DNA of 64,000 bases, taken from positions 1-64,000 of the forward strand of contig CBIHOZ010000002.1 in assembly GCA_966211525.1 (NCBI GenBank), written 5' to 3'. Source of the stretch: Ohtaekwangia sp966211525. Its GTDB lineage: Bacteria > Bacteroidota > Bacteroidia > Cytophagales > Cyclobacteriaceae. Position numbers and translations under genes: made by a program. The notes beneath the pieces were generated by a model, which saw nothing but the letters and a program-made list of their open reading frames with translations, did no database searches and had not been told where the DNA came from. This document shows, piece after piece, positions 9,202-18,932 of the stretch (the first letter of the stretch is position 1; each line of letters opens with the position of its first letter).

Positions 9202-9976
9202 CTGAAGGTACGGATTCGGGTTTACCTATCCATAGATCAACGACATCACCTGCCTTAATCTTTTCTCCGGCCTCGGGTATTTGTTTTATAACTACGGGCG
9301 TAATGCCAACGGTGTCATCTTCCAGCGTCACGGTGCCTACGTTCAGGTTGGCCCCGAGAATATACACTTTAGCGTCTTCAAATTCTTGCCCTACCATGTT
9401 GTCGATGGTATAGTCGCCTTTGCCACCATCCATTACCACGAGGTCGATAACGGAGCCTTTGGGAACACGCACATTGGGTTCAATGCGTGCACCGCGGTAT
9501 TTCATTTCCTTCACTACATTGAAAGGTCCGGGTACCAGTTCAATCCGGCCGCGTTTCAGTTCATTACTGGTTAACACAGCATCAGCATTTACCACCGAAC
9601 CATCGATAAGATTCGGAACAGGTACCGTGGGCGCTGTAACGTGATTGATCGTGATGAAGATCTTTCTTCCTTCCTTTACCTTGGCACCTGCATGCGGGTA
9701 TTGTTTCAATACTGTAAGGGGCGGATATTTGGATGAATAGGTAGAGTCGCTTACTTCATAGCGAAGATCTTTCTTTACCAGAAAATCTTCCAGTTGCTCA
9801 ACCTTCATACCTTCTATGTTGGGCACTGTAATGCTTTCGCCATGATTGGTTACGTTGGGTAGGTAGCTAAAGAAATATACAGCTACCAGTACCAGCATAA
9901 TAGCTATAGCCACGACAACACTAATCAATATGCCTCCAAGCGTATCAGGAGCGAATTTACCGGGGAAGAGTTTCAT
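9179..9976 (-). CDS. Membrane-anchored PASTA-domain protein
   Basis: 265 residues: a short cytoplasmic start, one transmembrane helix (about 15-40, GILISVVVAIAIMLVLVAVYFF) and three periplasmic PASTA repeats. The first opens with SITVPNIEGM, the second with PTVPVPNLIDG and the third with YTIDNMVGQE. An acidic tail follows. PASTA domains bind peptidoglycan precursors or cross-linked wall in other bacteria, but this protein has no kinase or transpeptidase domain. It lies 33 nt downstream of ddl, which supports a role at the cell wall. Its exact function is not established. Confidence 0.85.
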   Translation of the reverse strand: MKLFPGKFAPDTLGGILISVVVAIAIMLVLVAVYFFSYLPNVTNHGESITVPNIEGMKVEQLEDFLVKKDLRYEVSDSTYSSKYPPLTVLKQYPHAGAKVKEGRKIFITINHVTAPTVPVPNLIDGSVVNADAVLTSNELKRGRIELVPGPFNVVKEMKYRGARIEPNVRVPKGSVIDLVVMDGGKGDYTIDNMVGQEFEDAKVYILGANLNVGTVTLEDDTVGITPVVIKQIPEAGEKIKAGDVVDLWIGKPESVPSDDDSEEL

Positions 9977-10009
9977 TTCACGTAGGTAGTTAACAGCAAA
10001 TATACGGCA

Positions 10010-11095
10010 TCAGAATTTTAAACCGGACTGGAATCCGCGCTCAATGCGTTTACTGCGGTCGTAACGCTCCTGCGCCAGGTTAAGAAGCCGGGTGATCAGT
10101 TCAGGAAAACTAAGGCCCCGCTCTTTCCACATGACAGGGTACATACTGGAATTGGTAAAGCCGGGAATGCTGTTGATTTCGTTGATATAGATATTTCCTT
10201 TTTTATCGAGGAAGAGATCGATACGCGAGAAGTCTTCACAATGAAGTGCCTCGAATGCTTTTACAGAAGCCTTGCGTATTTTCTCGGCAACACTCTTGGT
10301 TAGTTTGGCCGGCACATCAATGCGCACGGCATCAGGGTCTACATATTTAGCATCGAAGGTATAGAACTCATAGTCTTTGCTGATAACAACTTCTCCCGGA
10401 TATGAAGCTTCCGGAGGAAAATTACCGAGCACGGCACATTCAATCTCGCGACCGGATATATACTCTTCAGCAATCATTTCATCATCATAGCGGAATGCTT
10501 CTTCCACCGCCTGCTTGAAATCATTCTTGTTTTTTACTTTCGATACACCTACGGACGAACCGAGACTCGCAGACTTCACCATGAATGGTGTGCCTAATTG
10601 TTTCGCGATGGAGTTGAACGTGATCTTATCCTTCTGATCGAAGCGGAAGGTCATGAACTTTGTTACCGGCAAACCGGCTTCTTTCAGCAAACGCTTCGCT
10701 ACAATTTTATTCATAGCCATGGAAGAACCCAGCACGCTTGTGCCTACCATCGGAACGTCCATCGCCTTGATCATTCCCTGTATACTTCCGTCTTCACCAT
10801 CGGTGCCGTGTAAAACAGGGAAGATGATATCAACCGAGAAGCGTTTCCCGTTCGAGAGAATCAGGAAGCCGGGCTTCACCGGGTCAAGCACCAGGCCAAG
10901 CGCCTCGCCCTTGTCAATATTTTTATCAACGCCTTCCGTGAGATACCATCTGCCGGCTGTGCTGATACCGATCGGAACAGGTTCAAACTTCTTTTTGTCA
11001 ATGTACTCAAAAATGTTGCGGGCTGAATTGACCGATACACCGTGCTCTACTGAGCGACCTCCGTACAGGATGGCTACTTTCTTTTTCTTAGGCAT
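10010..11095 (-). CDS. ddl: D-alanine--D-alanine ligase
   Basis: 361 residues from the ATG at 11095 (a TTG two codons upstream is also possible). The N-terminal block VAILYGGRSVEHGVSVNSA, the ATP-grasp segment with KSASLGSSVGVSKV, the EEYISGREIECAVLG motif and the metal/substrate block INEINSIPGFTNSSMYP are all characteristic of Ddl. The enzyme joins two D-Ala for peptidoglycan precursor synthesis in the cytoplasm. It is the first gene of the minus-strand operon with the PASTA protein and the T9SS cargo gene. Confidence 0.95.
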   Translation of the reverse strand: MPKKKKVAILYGGRSVEHGVSVNSARNIFEYIDKKKFEPVPIGISTAGRWYLTEGVDKNIDKGEALGLVLDPVKPGFLILSNGKRFSVDIIFPVLHGTDGEDGSIQGMIKAMDVPMVGTSVLGSSMAMNKIVAKRLLKEAGLPVTKFMTFRFDQKDKITFNSIAKQLGTPFMVKSASLGSSVGVSKVKNKNDFKQAVEEAFRYDDEMIAEEYISGREIECAVLGNFPPEASYPGEVVISKDYEFYTFDAKYVDPDAVRIDVPAKLTKSVAEKIRKASVKAFEALHCEDFSRIDLFLDKKGNIYINEINSIPGFTNSSMYPVMWKERGLSFPELITRLLNLAQERYDRSKRIERGFQSGLKF

Positions 11096-11193
11096 CTGCA
11101 AAAAATATTTCTTGCCGAAAGATAATGAAATGCCTGTATTGCACAGAATGAATTACGATGTTCGTTCCATACAAAACGCTCAATGTGGTAGTT

Positions 11194-13299
11194 TTACCTG
11201 ACAACCAACCGGGAAGTCCACATCCCTGTGGAAGTTTTGATACGCAGAAAATATATACCGGCCTTGAATGACGCCAGTGAAATAGAGGTTGTCTCGTTGA
11301 ACGCGGTATTAAAAGTCTGACTCAGCACGCGTTGCCCTACTGCGTTGGTAAGCTCCGCATATACCGCCTGTTCATCCACCAGGTAAGAGACAACATTTAC
11401 CTCGCCCTCAGCAGGGTTGGGATATAGGCTGAACTTGCCGGGCTCTGATACTTCAATGTTGTCGAGGTATAGATTGCTGCCGTTGCCATTCGAAAATACA
11501 AACGCAACGCGGAAGTCCGGATCATTACGATACGGGCCGAGCGAAACGATATGTCGCTTGAACAATTCATCTGTCGAAGTGAGCTGTGAACCCTCCAGTT
11601 GCAAGAGTACAATATCAAAGGATGGCGAGCAGCCTGTGGATGCGCGCACGGTTAACGCATCGAGGTAGCCGGCACGTTCTTCGTAAAAGGTTTCAAAGCT
11701 AAGCACGGGATTTTGTGTGCTGGTAAGATTCATCACCGGACTCACGAACCAGGCCTGGTCATCGGTGTTTACATTGGCGGATGCATTGAAATATAGTGTG
11801 CCGTTGTCGTTCAGATCGGTGGCTTGCCAATCCATTCCCTTCGTTGGATTTATAATCGTCCATGAATCACTTAATGTACCTTCGAATGATTCGCGGAGCG
11901 GCAGAGGCTCTTCGGTATTTTTAACGATCACCGTTGTCTCATAACTGTTGTTATAAGGATTTACATCTATACCTCCGTTGGGTTCATCCATTTCAAATAC
12001 AAGTGTGTTCTCGCCTTCGTCCAGTTGAATGGCGGGTAGCTCCACCGTAACTTCATCGCCTTCTGCCAGGTTATAGCCGGGAAAGTTTTTCTCATGGAAC
12101 GTTCCATTCACTGTATAATTCACGGCAAACGATGTGATCGGTTCAACACTGTTGTTTACTTTCACTGTAAGCCTCGGAGCGACACTGGTATTGCAAAGCA
12201 CTGGCGATGGCGAGACTATATTTTTTATCAGCAGATCGTTACCATCAACATTAGGCGGCAGCAATCCGGGAGATGTAAGCAACGATTCTCTTCGCGGACT
12301 ATTTTCCAATACGGTTATCATACGCGCCACCTGGTCCTCTGTAAAAAGATTCATGCAGGCATCGTATGTATAGTCCATATAGTTTTGAAACATCTTTGTG
12401 GCATTGCAGGATGCTGCGGGGTGCGTAGGACAATCATCCGTAGAATGATCTTGTGTAGGCGTATCGCTCACATAGTCTGTACTGCTGCAACTGTTTACAT
12501 CGCCCCAGATATGACGGAGTCCGAAGAAGTGACCAATCTCATGTGTAGCGGTGCGACCGCGGTTGTAATTCGCGCGCAAATTGAATGCTCCGTCTTCAAC
12601 CGATCCGAAGACACGATAGTTAAAAACAACACCATCCGTCTTCGCCAGTCCGCCCTGGTAGGGTTCAAGTCCGGGCAGATTCGATATAGGGAACTGCGAG
12701 TAACCGATATAGTCAGTAAGGTTGCAAACCCAGATGTTCAGGTACTCTTCCGATGACCAGTAACTCAATGCTTTCAGTTCCACATCATCACCGGATGTCC
12801 ACGAAGACTGCGTGCCCTTTACGCGAACAATACCATTGGTAGGAAAACCATCGGGAGTTCTTTTGGCAAGTATAAATTCAATATTCATGCTGCCCGCCAC
12901 CGCTGCGAACTCGGCTGGTGTTGAACTTGCATCACTGTTGGTACGCTGGTAATCTGCATTCAATACACGTATCTGCGATAGCACCTGTGCATCCGGTATA
13001 TTGGTGCCGCTGCCCACAGCCTCTCCGTTGTGAATGATGTGTACCACAACCGGTATTTGGTAAGTAGACTGTATACGTCCACCACTGCGGGCCTTTCGTT
13101 GTTGTATAGCCTTGCCGAGCCACTGCTCGAACTGTGCATCGTTTTCCGGAAGCCTGAGCTTGTTCCGTTGTGTGTTCATATAGGGCACCACACCGCAGCG
13201 CTCCTGCGCGCGTGCATACTGTGTACTTATCACCACAACCAGTAAAAGAACTGCGTGTCTTATCAGGATGGAAGCAAGAAGGCGATTCAATATAGTCAC
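11194..13299 (-). CDS. Secreted M43-family (pappalysin-type) zinc metalloprotease with T9SS sorting domain
   Basis: 701 residues from the GTG at 13299, which gives a normal signal peptide ending in TQYARAQ; a TTG at 13290 is an alternative. The zinc-binding site is HEIGHFFGLRHIWG, the HExxHxxGxxH signature of metzincins, followed by the Met-turn region NYMDYTYDACMNLFTEDQ typical of cytophagalysin/pappalysin M43 enzymes. A beta-sandwich region and a T9SS sorting domain (KFSLYPNPAEGEVNV ... SRLVVR) complete it. It is predicted to be an exported endopeptidase. A longer in-frame extension to 13545 is open but has no signal peptide logic and was not used. Confidence 0.85.
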   Translation of the reverse strand: MTILNRLLASILIRHAVLLLVVVISTQYARAQERCGVVPYMNTQRNKLRLPENDAQFEQWLGKAIQQRKARSGGRIQSTYQIPVVVHIIHNGEAVGSGTNIPDAQVLSQIRVLNADYQRTNSDASSTPAEFAAVAGSMNIEFILAKRTPDGFPTNGIVRVKGTQSSWTSGDDVELKALSYWSSEEYLNIWVCNLTDYIGYSQFPISNLPGLEPYQGGLAKTDGVVFNYRVFGSVEDGAFNLRANYNRGRTATHEIGHFFGLRHIWGDVNSCSSTDYVSDTPTQDHSTDDCPTHPAASCNATKMFQNYMDYTYDACMNLFTEDQVARMITVLENSPRRESLLTSPGLLPPNVDGNDLLIKNIVSPSPVLCNTSVAPRLTVKVNNSVEPITSFAVNYTVNGTFHEKNFPGYNLAEGDEVTVELPAIQLDEGENTLVFEMDEPNGGIDVNPYNNSYETTVIVKNTEEPLPLRESFEGTLSDSWTIINPTKGMDWQATDLNDNGTLYFNASANVNTDDQAWFVSPVMNLTSTQNPVLSFETFYEERAGYLDALTVRASTGCSPSFDIVLLQLEGSQLTSTDELFKRHIVSLGPYRNDPDFRVAFVFSNGNGSNLYLDNIEVSEPGKFSLYPNPAEGEVNVVSYLVDEQAVYAELTNAVGQRVLSQTFNTAFNETTSISLASFKAGIYFLRIKTSTGMWTSRLVVR

Positions 13300-13565
13300 G
13301 TTAAGAAAAGGTATGCCGACAAAATTCAATAGGGAAATATACAAAGAGTAACCGTATCTTTCTGAACGCCGTGTTAAGATTATCGGCCAATGTATGTTCA
13401 GTTGCTTCCGGTGGATGGCGCCTATGAGAAAAATTGCTGCGCAGGCATACAGGGCTGGTGAAATTTTTCGTTTTTGAATGCGGGTCTTGAATAACGAGGT
13501 GTTGGGTACACCTTGTAGCAGAGCTTTAATTTCAGTAGCTTCCATAACCAGACAACACCCTATAT

Positions 13566-15995
13566 ATGCTACGACACTATATCCGGAAAGAGTGGCGCTA
13601 TATCTGCAAAGACAAAGTCTTTACGGTTATAAATCTGTCTGGCCTTACGCTGGGCATTGCAGCCTGCCTGTTGATTTTGTTATACGCGGTCTTTGAACTT
13701 AGGTATGACCGGTTCCACCAAAATGCTGCACAGATCTATCGGGTTACAACAACAACGTATGCTAATAACAAGTTGATTGCAACCAGCGCACTGGCTCCGG
13801 TATCGGCAGGTACCGCGGTGCATAACGAGTTTACGGAAGTCGTGAACCATGGTAGGTTGATTTCAACACGAGGCTGGTTCGACTGCAACATAAGTTATAC
13901 CACAGAAGGGAATACCGTTGTGTTTCATGAACGCAACCTGTACTATGCCGATGCTGCTATATTTAGCATCTTTACCTTTGTTTTTGAACAAGGTGATCCA
14001 CGCACAGCATTAACAAATCCTTTTTCAGCAATAATCACTTCGTCAGTTTCCAGGAAATATTTTGGTAATGAGAATGCGATCGGCAAGGTATTACGAATGA
14101 AGGGAAGCGCAGATGAACATGACTATACGGTAACCGGTGTTATTGAAGATCTCCCGGAAAACTCTCACCTCGATGCTACTATTCTGTTATCGTTACACGG
14201 GCTCGAAAACGATATATACTTTAAGAATTTTGATTGCTATACGTACCTGCTGACAACCCCGTATACCGATGCGAGAAGTTTACAGGCAAAGCTGACAGCT
14301 TTCAGTTTGCGCTACAGGCCTGAAACACTGGGTAAAGATGATCGCATCGACCTGGTATTGCAGCCGGTGACGGATATACACCTCGATAGCGGATTTTCCG
14401 ATGACATGCGCGCTGCCGGACATGCAACGGCTATATATTTTCTGATTGCCGTTGCTTTTGCCATTCTGCTGATCGCCTGGATCAACTATATGAACATGAC
14501 CTTGTCGCGGGCAGTGATGCGTGCTAAAGAAGTAGGCATCAGGAAGGTGTCAGGAGCCAGTCGGTTGCAGTTATTAGTACAATTTATTGTTGAATCGTTT
14601 ACCATAAACACGTGTAGTATACTGCTTGCACTGATGCTGGTATATTTTGTACTGCCGTTCTTTAATTCCATTACCGGAATTAGTGTGCAGTATCAGTATT
14701 TGTTTACAATCTTGTTCAGTCCAACCGGTATATTCATTGTTATGGTGTTTGCCGGTGGTATACTGTTTACCAGTATATATCCTGCGCAGGCAATGGCATC
14801 GTATCATCCTGCTTCGGTTTTGAAGGGTAACGTGTCAGGCAAGAGTAAAGGCGGTGTACTGCGTAAAGTGCTTGTTGTTTTTCAGTTTACGTGCGCCAGC
14901 GGTCTGGCGATGGCTGTCTTTGTTTTCTATGAGCAGTTCACCTTTATGCAGACACAACGCATCGGGATTGATATTGACAGAACGGTTGTTGTAAAAGCGC
15001 CAGCCATGCTGGACTCATCCTATCAAACACGCATGGCTACTTTTAAAACGGAACTTCAGCAACAGTCTGTGATCCATTCAATAACAAGTTCGAGTTCAGT
15101 GCCAGGCGAGCAGATCGACTGGACAGGCGTGATCAGAAAAGATAATGATGAAGGCCGATTGAATTTTACCATAAATGTAGTGGATGAAGATTTTATAGCA
15201 GCCTATAAATTGCACGTAATCGCAGGACGAAACTTTGTACAAGCCGATTACCCAACCGGTAAATTTGGTGACAAGGTAGAGCCGGTGATGCTCAATAAAA
15301 CCGCAGTGAAGCAGTTGGGTTTTGAAAGTATAGATCGCAGTATCGGTACATTTGTTTACTGGAACGATGAGAAGTGTGAAGTGATTGGTGTTGTTGACGA
15401 TTATCATCAGCAGTCGCTGAAGAGCGCGCTATCGCCTATACTGTTTACTGCGAATCAAGGCCCTTCGTTGTCGTTAAAGCTGCAACATGGAAATATACCC
15501 AATGCTATACAACAGATAAGGTATCAGTGGAAGAAGTTTTTTCCGGAGAGTCCGTTTGAATATGTATTGCTGAATGATCTTTACGATCGGCAGTATATAT
15601 CCGACCAGCGAATCGCCAAACTGTTTCAGTTTTTCTGTTTACTAGCGATTGTAATTTCTGCTCTCGGTTTGTTCGGACTTGTGTCGTTTACGGTACGGCA
15701 ACGCGTAAAGGAGGTAGGCATTCGCAAAGTTCTCGGGGCGTCATTGGCAAACCTGGTAACCTTGCTGAACCGGGAGTTTTTACTGTTGGTGGCGATCGCA
15801 TTAGCAGTGGCAGTACCGCTCGCATACATCGGTATATCAAAATGGTTACAGAGTTTTGCTTATCATATAGAGCTGAGCGTATGGCATGGTATTATTCCTG
15901 TACTGTTTGTTTCGTGCGTGGCGTTGTGTGTAATCAGCCTGCATACGTTGAAGGCCGCCACTAACAATCCGGTTGATGCTTTGAAGCATGAGTAA
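13566..15995 (+). CDS. FtsX/MacB-type ABC transporter permease
   Basis: 809 residues with two MacB/FtsX modules. TM1 near residues 20-40 is followed by a periplasmic MacB-PCD-like domain, then three helices at about 295-410 containing AKEVGIRKVSGASR. A second periplasmic domain precedes the last three helices (about 685-800), which carry the same VKEVGIRKVLGAS motif. This double-module form without its own ATPase gene is very common in Bacteroidota, usually as scattered paralogues. No ATP-binding gene is adjacent, so the partner and cargo are unknown. Start by ATG at 13566, 20 nt after the longest possible minus-strand frame of the protease. Confidence 0.88.
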   Translation: MLRHYIRKEWRYICKDKVFTVINLSGLTLGIAACLLILLYAVFELRYDRFHQNAAQIYRVTTTTYANNKLIATSALAPVSAGTAVHNEFTEVVNHGRLISTRGWFDCNISYTTEGNTVVFHERNLYYADAAIFSIFTFVFEQGDPRTALTNPFSAIITSSVSRKYFGNENAIGKVLRMKGSADEHDYTVTGVIEDLPENSHLDATILLSLHGLENDIYFKNFDCYTYLLTTPYTDARSLQAKLTAFSLRYRPETLGKDDRIDLVLQPVTDIHLDSGFSDDMRAAGHATAIYFLIAVAFAILLIAWINYMNMTLSRAVMRAKEVGIRKVSGASRLQLLVQFIVESFTINTCSILLALMLVYFVLPFFNSITGISVQYQYLFTILFSPTGIFIVMVFAGGILFTSIYPAQAMASYHPASVLKGNVSGKSKGGVLRKVLVVFQFTCASGLAMAVFVFYEQFTFMQTQRIGIDIDRTVVVKAPAMLDSSYQTRMATFKTELQQQSVIHSITSSSSVPGEQIDWTGVIRKDNDEGRLNFTINVVDEDFIAAYKLHVIAGRNFVQADYPTGKFGDKVEPVMLNKTAVKQLGFESIDRSIGTFVYWNDEKCEVIGVVDDYHQQSLKSALSPILFTANQGPSLSLKLQHGNIPNAIQQIRYQWKKFFPESPFEYVLLNDLYDRQYISDQRIAKLFQFFCLLAIVISALGLFGLVSFTVRQRVKEVGIRKVLGASLANLVTLLNREFLLLVAIALAVAVPLAYIGISKWLQSFAYHIELSVWHGIIPVLFVSCVALCVISLHTLKAATNNPVDALKHE

Positions 15996-16032
15996 CGTGC
16001 TTGCTATAGTAGATTTCTCCAGTTATAGAATA

Positions 16033-16064
16033 TATATGGGATTGACCCGCGTCAATCCCATATA
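16033..16064. terminator. Strong hairpin between convergent permease and protease genes
   Basis: A perfect 14-bp inverted repeat, TATATGGGATTGAC and its complement, with a 4-nt loop CCGC. It sits between the stop codons of two convergent genes. There is no T run beyond scattered T on either side, so if it terminates transcription it probably works for both strands by hairpin strength or with Rho. Confidence 0.55.
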
Positions 16065-16087
16065 CAAACTTTCTCTGTTGCACACCT

Positions 16088-18481
16088 TTATTTATTCTTT
16101 CTGTTTCCCCGAAGGGCCCACGTAATGCGGCCAACCTGCAAACCTTCGTGCGACTGACCTATAGCCAGGTGATGCATGCCATTTTCATAGCCTTTGCCTC
16201 CGGATACAATAAACTGACATTTAAACTTACCGCCCTTAGGCAGAACCATGTTGCAGAGTTTGATCTTGCGCAGGTGAGGTAAGAGTATACGTGCTGTTTT
16301 CTTCCGCTTGTCGGCTTTTACTTCAATGCCTCTCAGGTTCATAAAGGCAAACAGGTTTAGCGGAACTTCCAGCCATAGCTGTGCATCTTCAGGAAGCGCA
16401 CGAATCAATTCAATATCAAAAATCCTGCGCTTGTCGGGAGCGCCCATCAAATTAAATTGCATGGCAGCATTCGGTTCACTCGGATCAACATCCACTACGT
16501 TAAAGTTTCGCCACGTAACATTGTTATAGTTACGGATAAAGTTGGTGAAATCATTCCAGTCAAAATTACCGGGTGCAGGTATTGGTGGCGCAGCATCTTG
16601 TGCGTGATTCAATATACCTACAAAGCAGTAGTGTCCTTCGGCTGGTATATCGGCTGCCGGCCATGTAACAGCATCGGTAACGACCATGGTATCTCCAACC
16701 GGTACATTTACAGGATTTGAAGTGCCGATGAGGTGCCACATATCCGGAGTCACCAGCGTTGCTACTTCACTCCAATATACCGTGGAGGTAACACCATTGG
16801 CTGCACTGCCTCCTCTGTTTCGGATTCTGGCATATATATAGTTGTCTTGTCCGAATTCAACCGTATAGCCTAACGTATTGGAGTTCTCTGTTCCACTGCC
16901 TTCACCAAACGCTGCAGTCGGGTTGGCTACGAGGGTAGGGGTAACAATTATATCCGGACTTGCACTGATGGCACCGGCATTGGGTACAGTACCGATGTCA
17001 CCTACGTAATCGCGCATATATACATCGGCAGTAATTTCCAGCGTGTGTTCAATGATTGCGCGAAGGTCAGGCATTACACCAATGTTGCCCGCTACTCCGC
17101 CTCCTTGTGGAGTTCCTGTAGCAGGGTCTGACAGTAATGAACGCATTTGCAACGGTGAGAGTAGCGTTAAGGCAGTTGCTTTATACATACCTTGCAGCGT
17201 TAGGGCAGCTCCAACAATGATAGGCGAAGCACCACTAGTACCTCCGAAGCTGCTGGTATAGTCATCGTTCAAGGTTGCTGTACCATCACCACCTAATGAT
17301 ATATTTGAGCCGCGGTTGCTATAGCCGGCTGTGACTATATCTTCACCCCATGCATAGCAATCAATACGCGAACCGAAGTTGGAGAAGCCTGCACGATCGT
17401 GCGGTGTTGTTGAAACCGAAGCACCAACCATAATAGCACCTGAATCGCGGAAATGTATACTTCCCCGGTTAAGTATTGTTAAGCCTGAACCATTTACCCA
17501 GGCATCCAGATTTTCATTTCCGTTACCGGCGGCTTCTACTACAACAATACCGTTGGCTACTGCCAGACGTATAGCATCGAAGTCTGCGCTGTCAGTTTCT
17601 GTAGGAAGAAATGAGCGTTGTACCTCGAGCAATAATACATCGCCCGCATTCATGTTGGTAATAGCAGACACAATAGCATCGGCAACATGCAATGCTGTAT
17701 TGGACGCTGCTTCGTAGTGAGACACCATACGCACATAACTTACGGAAGGTGCTATACCGACTACACCGCGTGTATTGTCAACGCCTATAATTTCTCCGAG
17801 CACGGCTGTACCGTGATCGCCAATATAGGTTCCTACACCATGACGGTTGTCATTGAATACAAGCGTTGGTCCGGCAGCAGCAAGATCTTCGTGTCCGGGT
17901 ATCCATCCTTGTTCAAGGTCTACCAGCCCTACACCTATACCTGCACTGTTGGGTTGTGTCCACGCCCAGCGGGCGTTGATACCATCAGGCGCGGCATCGA
18001 CATAGCCTTGCTGTGCAGCCAGTACATCGTCTGCCGGATTCACAAGCGGATCAGTAACCGACATTTCTTTATAGGCTGTCTCCACTTCATGAGCTTCCTG
18101 GAACATGCGGATCAATTCATCCGGGTTGCCATCGTAATGGCGGTAGTCGAGTCGCCAGTAATTGGACAAGCTGTTAACCGGTGGCAATTCAGATTGCTGC
18201 GCTTTGCGTTCGAGTTCTTTCAACTGCGCTACAGAAACACTTTTTATACTTCTTCGAAAAGACTTGGGCGGATATTTCTCCAGTATGTTTGATACTCTAT
18301 CCATTTGATTTTTGCGTGCAAACTCTTTCAGGTTATCCCCTTCGAGATAGGAGTATTGATCGGCTAACCTGACAATAACAAAACCACTGAATGGTTTTAC
18401 CTTTTCAGCATGATTAAAATTTCGTTTTGTGTTTCGCCTTTGATCCAAAGTGAAACAGCGAGGATTTTGATGGTTGTACAT
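16088..18481 (-). CDS. Subtilisin-like S8 serine peptidase
   Basis: 797 residues from ATG 18481. Counting from there, the catalytic triad is Asp188 (GVGLVDLEQGW), His223 (GDHGTAVLGEIIG) and Ser416 (GGTSGASP), with the oxyanion Asn320 in EAAGNGN. The catalytic domain is preceded by about 150 residues that may act as a propeptide and followed by a beta-rich region of about 300 residues. No T9SS sorting domain is visible. With this start there is no signal peptide; an extension to 18553 would add a hydrophobic N-terminus (WLPLAALYSFLVHLKFF) of uncertain reality. Whether it is exported is therefore open. Confidence 0.8.
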   Translation of the reverse strand: MYNHQNPRCFTLDQRRNTKRNFNHAEKVKPFSGFVIVRLADQYSYLEGDNLKEFARKNQMDRVSNILEKYPPKSFRRSIKSVSVAQLKELERKAQQSELPPVNSLSNYWRLDYRHYDGNPDELIRMFQEAHEVETAYKEMSVTDPLVNPADDVLAAQQGYVDAAPDGINARWAWTQPNSAGIGVGLVDLEQGWIPGHEDLAAAGPTLVFNDNRHGVGTYIGDHGTAVLGEIIGVDNTRGVVGIAPSVSYVRMVSHYEAASNTALHVADAIVSAITNMNAGDVLLLEVQRSFLPTETDSADFDAIRLAVANGIVVVEAAGNGNENLDAWVNGSGLTILNRGSIHFRDSGAIMVGASVSTTPHDRAGFSNFGSRIDCYAWGEDIVTAGYSNRGSNISLGGDGTATLNDDYTSSFGGTSGASPIIVGAALTLQGMYKATALTLLSPLQMRSLLSDPATGTPQGGGVAGNIGVMPDLRAIIEHTLEITADVYMRDYVGDIGTVPNAGAISASPDIIVTPTLVANPTAAFGEGSGTENSNTLGYTVEFGQDNYIYARIRNRGGSAANGVTSTVYWSEVATLVTPDMWHLIGTSNPVNVPVGDTMVVTDAVTWPAADIPAEGHYCFVGILNHAQDAAPPIPAPGNFDWNDFTNFIRNYNNVTWRNFNVVDVDPSEPNAAMQFNLMGAPDKRRIFDIELIRALPEDAQLWLEVPLNLFAFMNLRGIEVKADKRKKTARILLPHLRKIKLCNMVLPKGGKFKCQFIVSGGKGYENGMHHLAIGQSHEGLQVGRITWALRGNRKNK

Positions 18482-18932
18482 ACAGAAAAATTTTAGATGA
18501 ACTAGGAAAGAATACAAAGCAGCCAATGGCAGCCAACGGATAAAATGGTACAATGACTCTTGAACGTAATTTGATTTCCTATTCCAATAAGGTGGGAATA
18601 AGTATGCGGAGAGCAGGGCGACAAAAAACGCTGCACTTTTTTCAAAGAGAAAGCTGCAGCGGGTTCTGTTATCAAAGATAACAATTCAGCGACCTGATGT
18701 ATATCTTCACACACTATTAATTTTATTTGATTACACGCGAATTTCCCTTTAGCGTGTTACACCAAGTAAAGCGGTGCGTTGAGATATATACAGTGTTCTT
18801 ATCGAATATATATACTTCAACACAGTGCAGTTCATCAAAGTATATATAGATCATGTACTACCTGGCGACTTGCTGTACGGTGGTTGTACAATCTGAATTT
18901 GTTCTTAAATTAAGCTTTTAAAAAAATATACT
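18482..18932. other. 451-nt gap without a supported gene, holding two inverted repeats
   Basis: No convincing coding frame is present; a 70-codon minus-strand frame at 18502-18714 lacks protein-like features. A 7-bp perfect hairpin TGTTATC-AAA-GATAACA lies at 18667-18683. An 11-bp AT-only-ended inverted repeat lies at 18807-18848. The right part must hold the promoter of the PH-domain gene, but I see only a TTTG at 18898-18901 without a matching -7 box at the right distance. Confidence 0.4.
18807..18848. repeat. 11-bp inverted repeat upstream of the PH-domain gene
   Basis: TATATATACTT at 18807-18817 and its exact complement AAGTATATATA at 18838-18848 are separated by 20 nt. It could be an operator or an RNA hairpin in a leader; its role is unknown. 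Confidence 0.45.

Noticed and set aside
12094..12756. Long plus-strand frame antisense to the M43 protease
   Set aside because: Shadow of a real gene whose metal site lies in the same stretch on the other strand.
13300..13545. Extended N-terminus of the M43 protease
   Set aside because: The 82 extra residues do not resemble the family and would put the signal peptide in the interior; GTG at 13299 gives a normal signal peptide.
18502..18714. 70-codon minus-strand frame in the gap after the subtilase start
   Set aside because: Mixed composition without protein-like pattern, overlaps the subtilase 5' region and has no promoter; likely chance.
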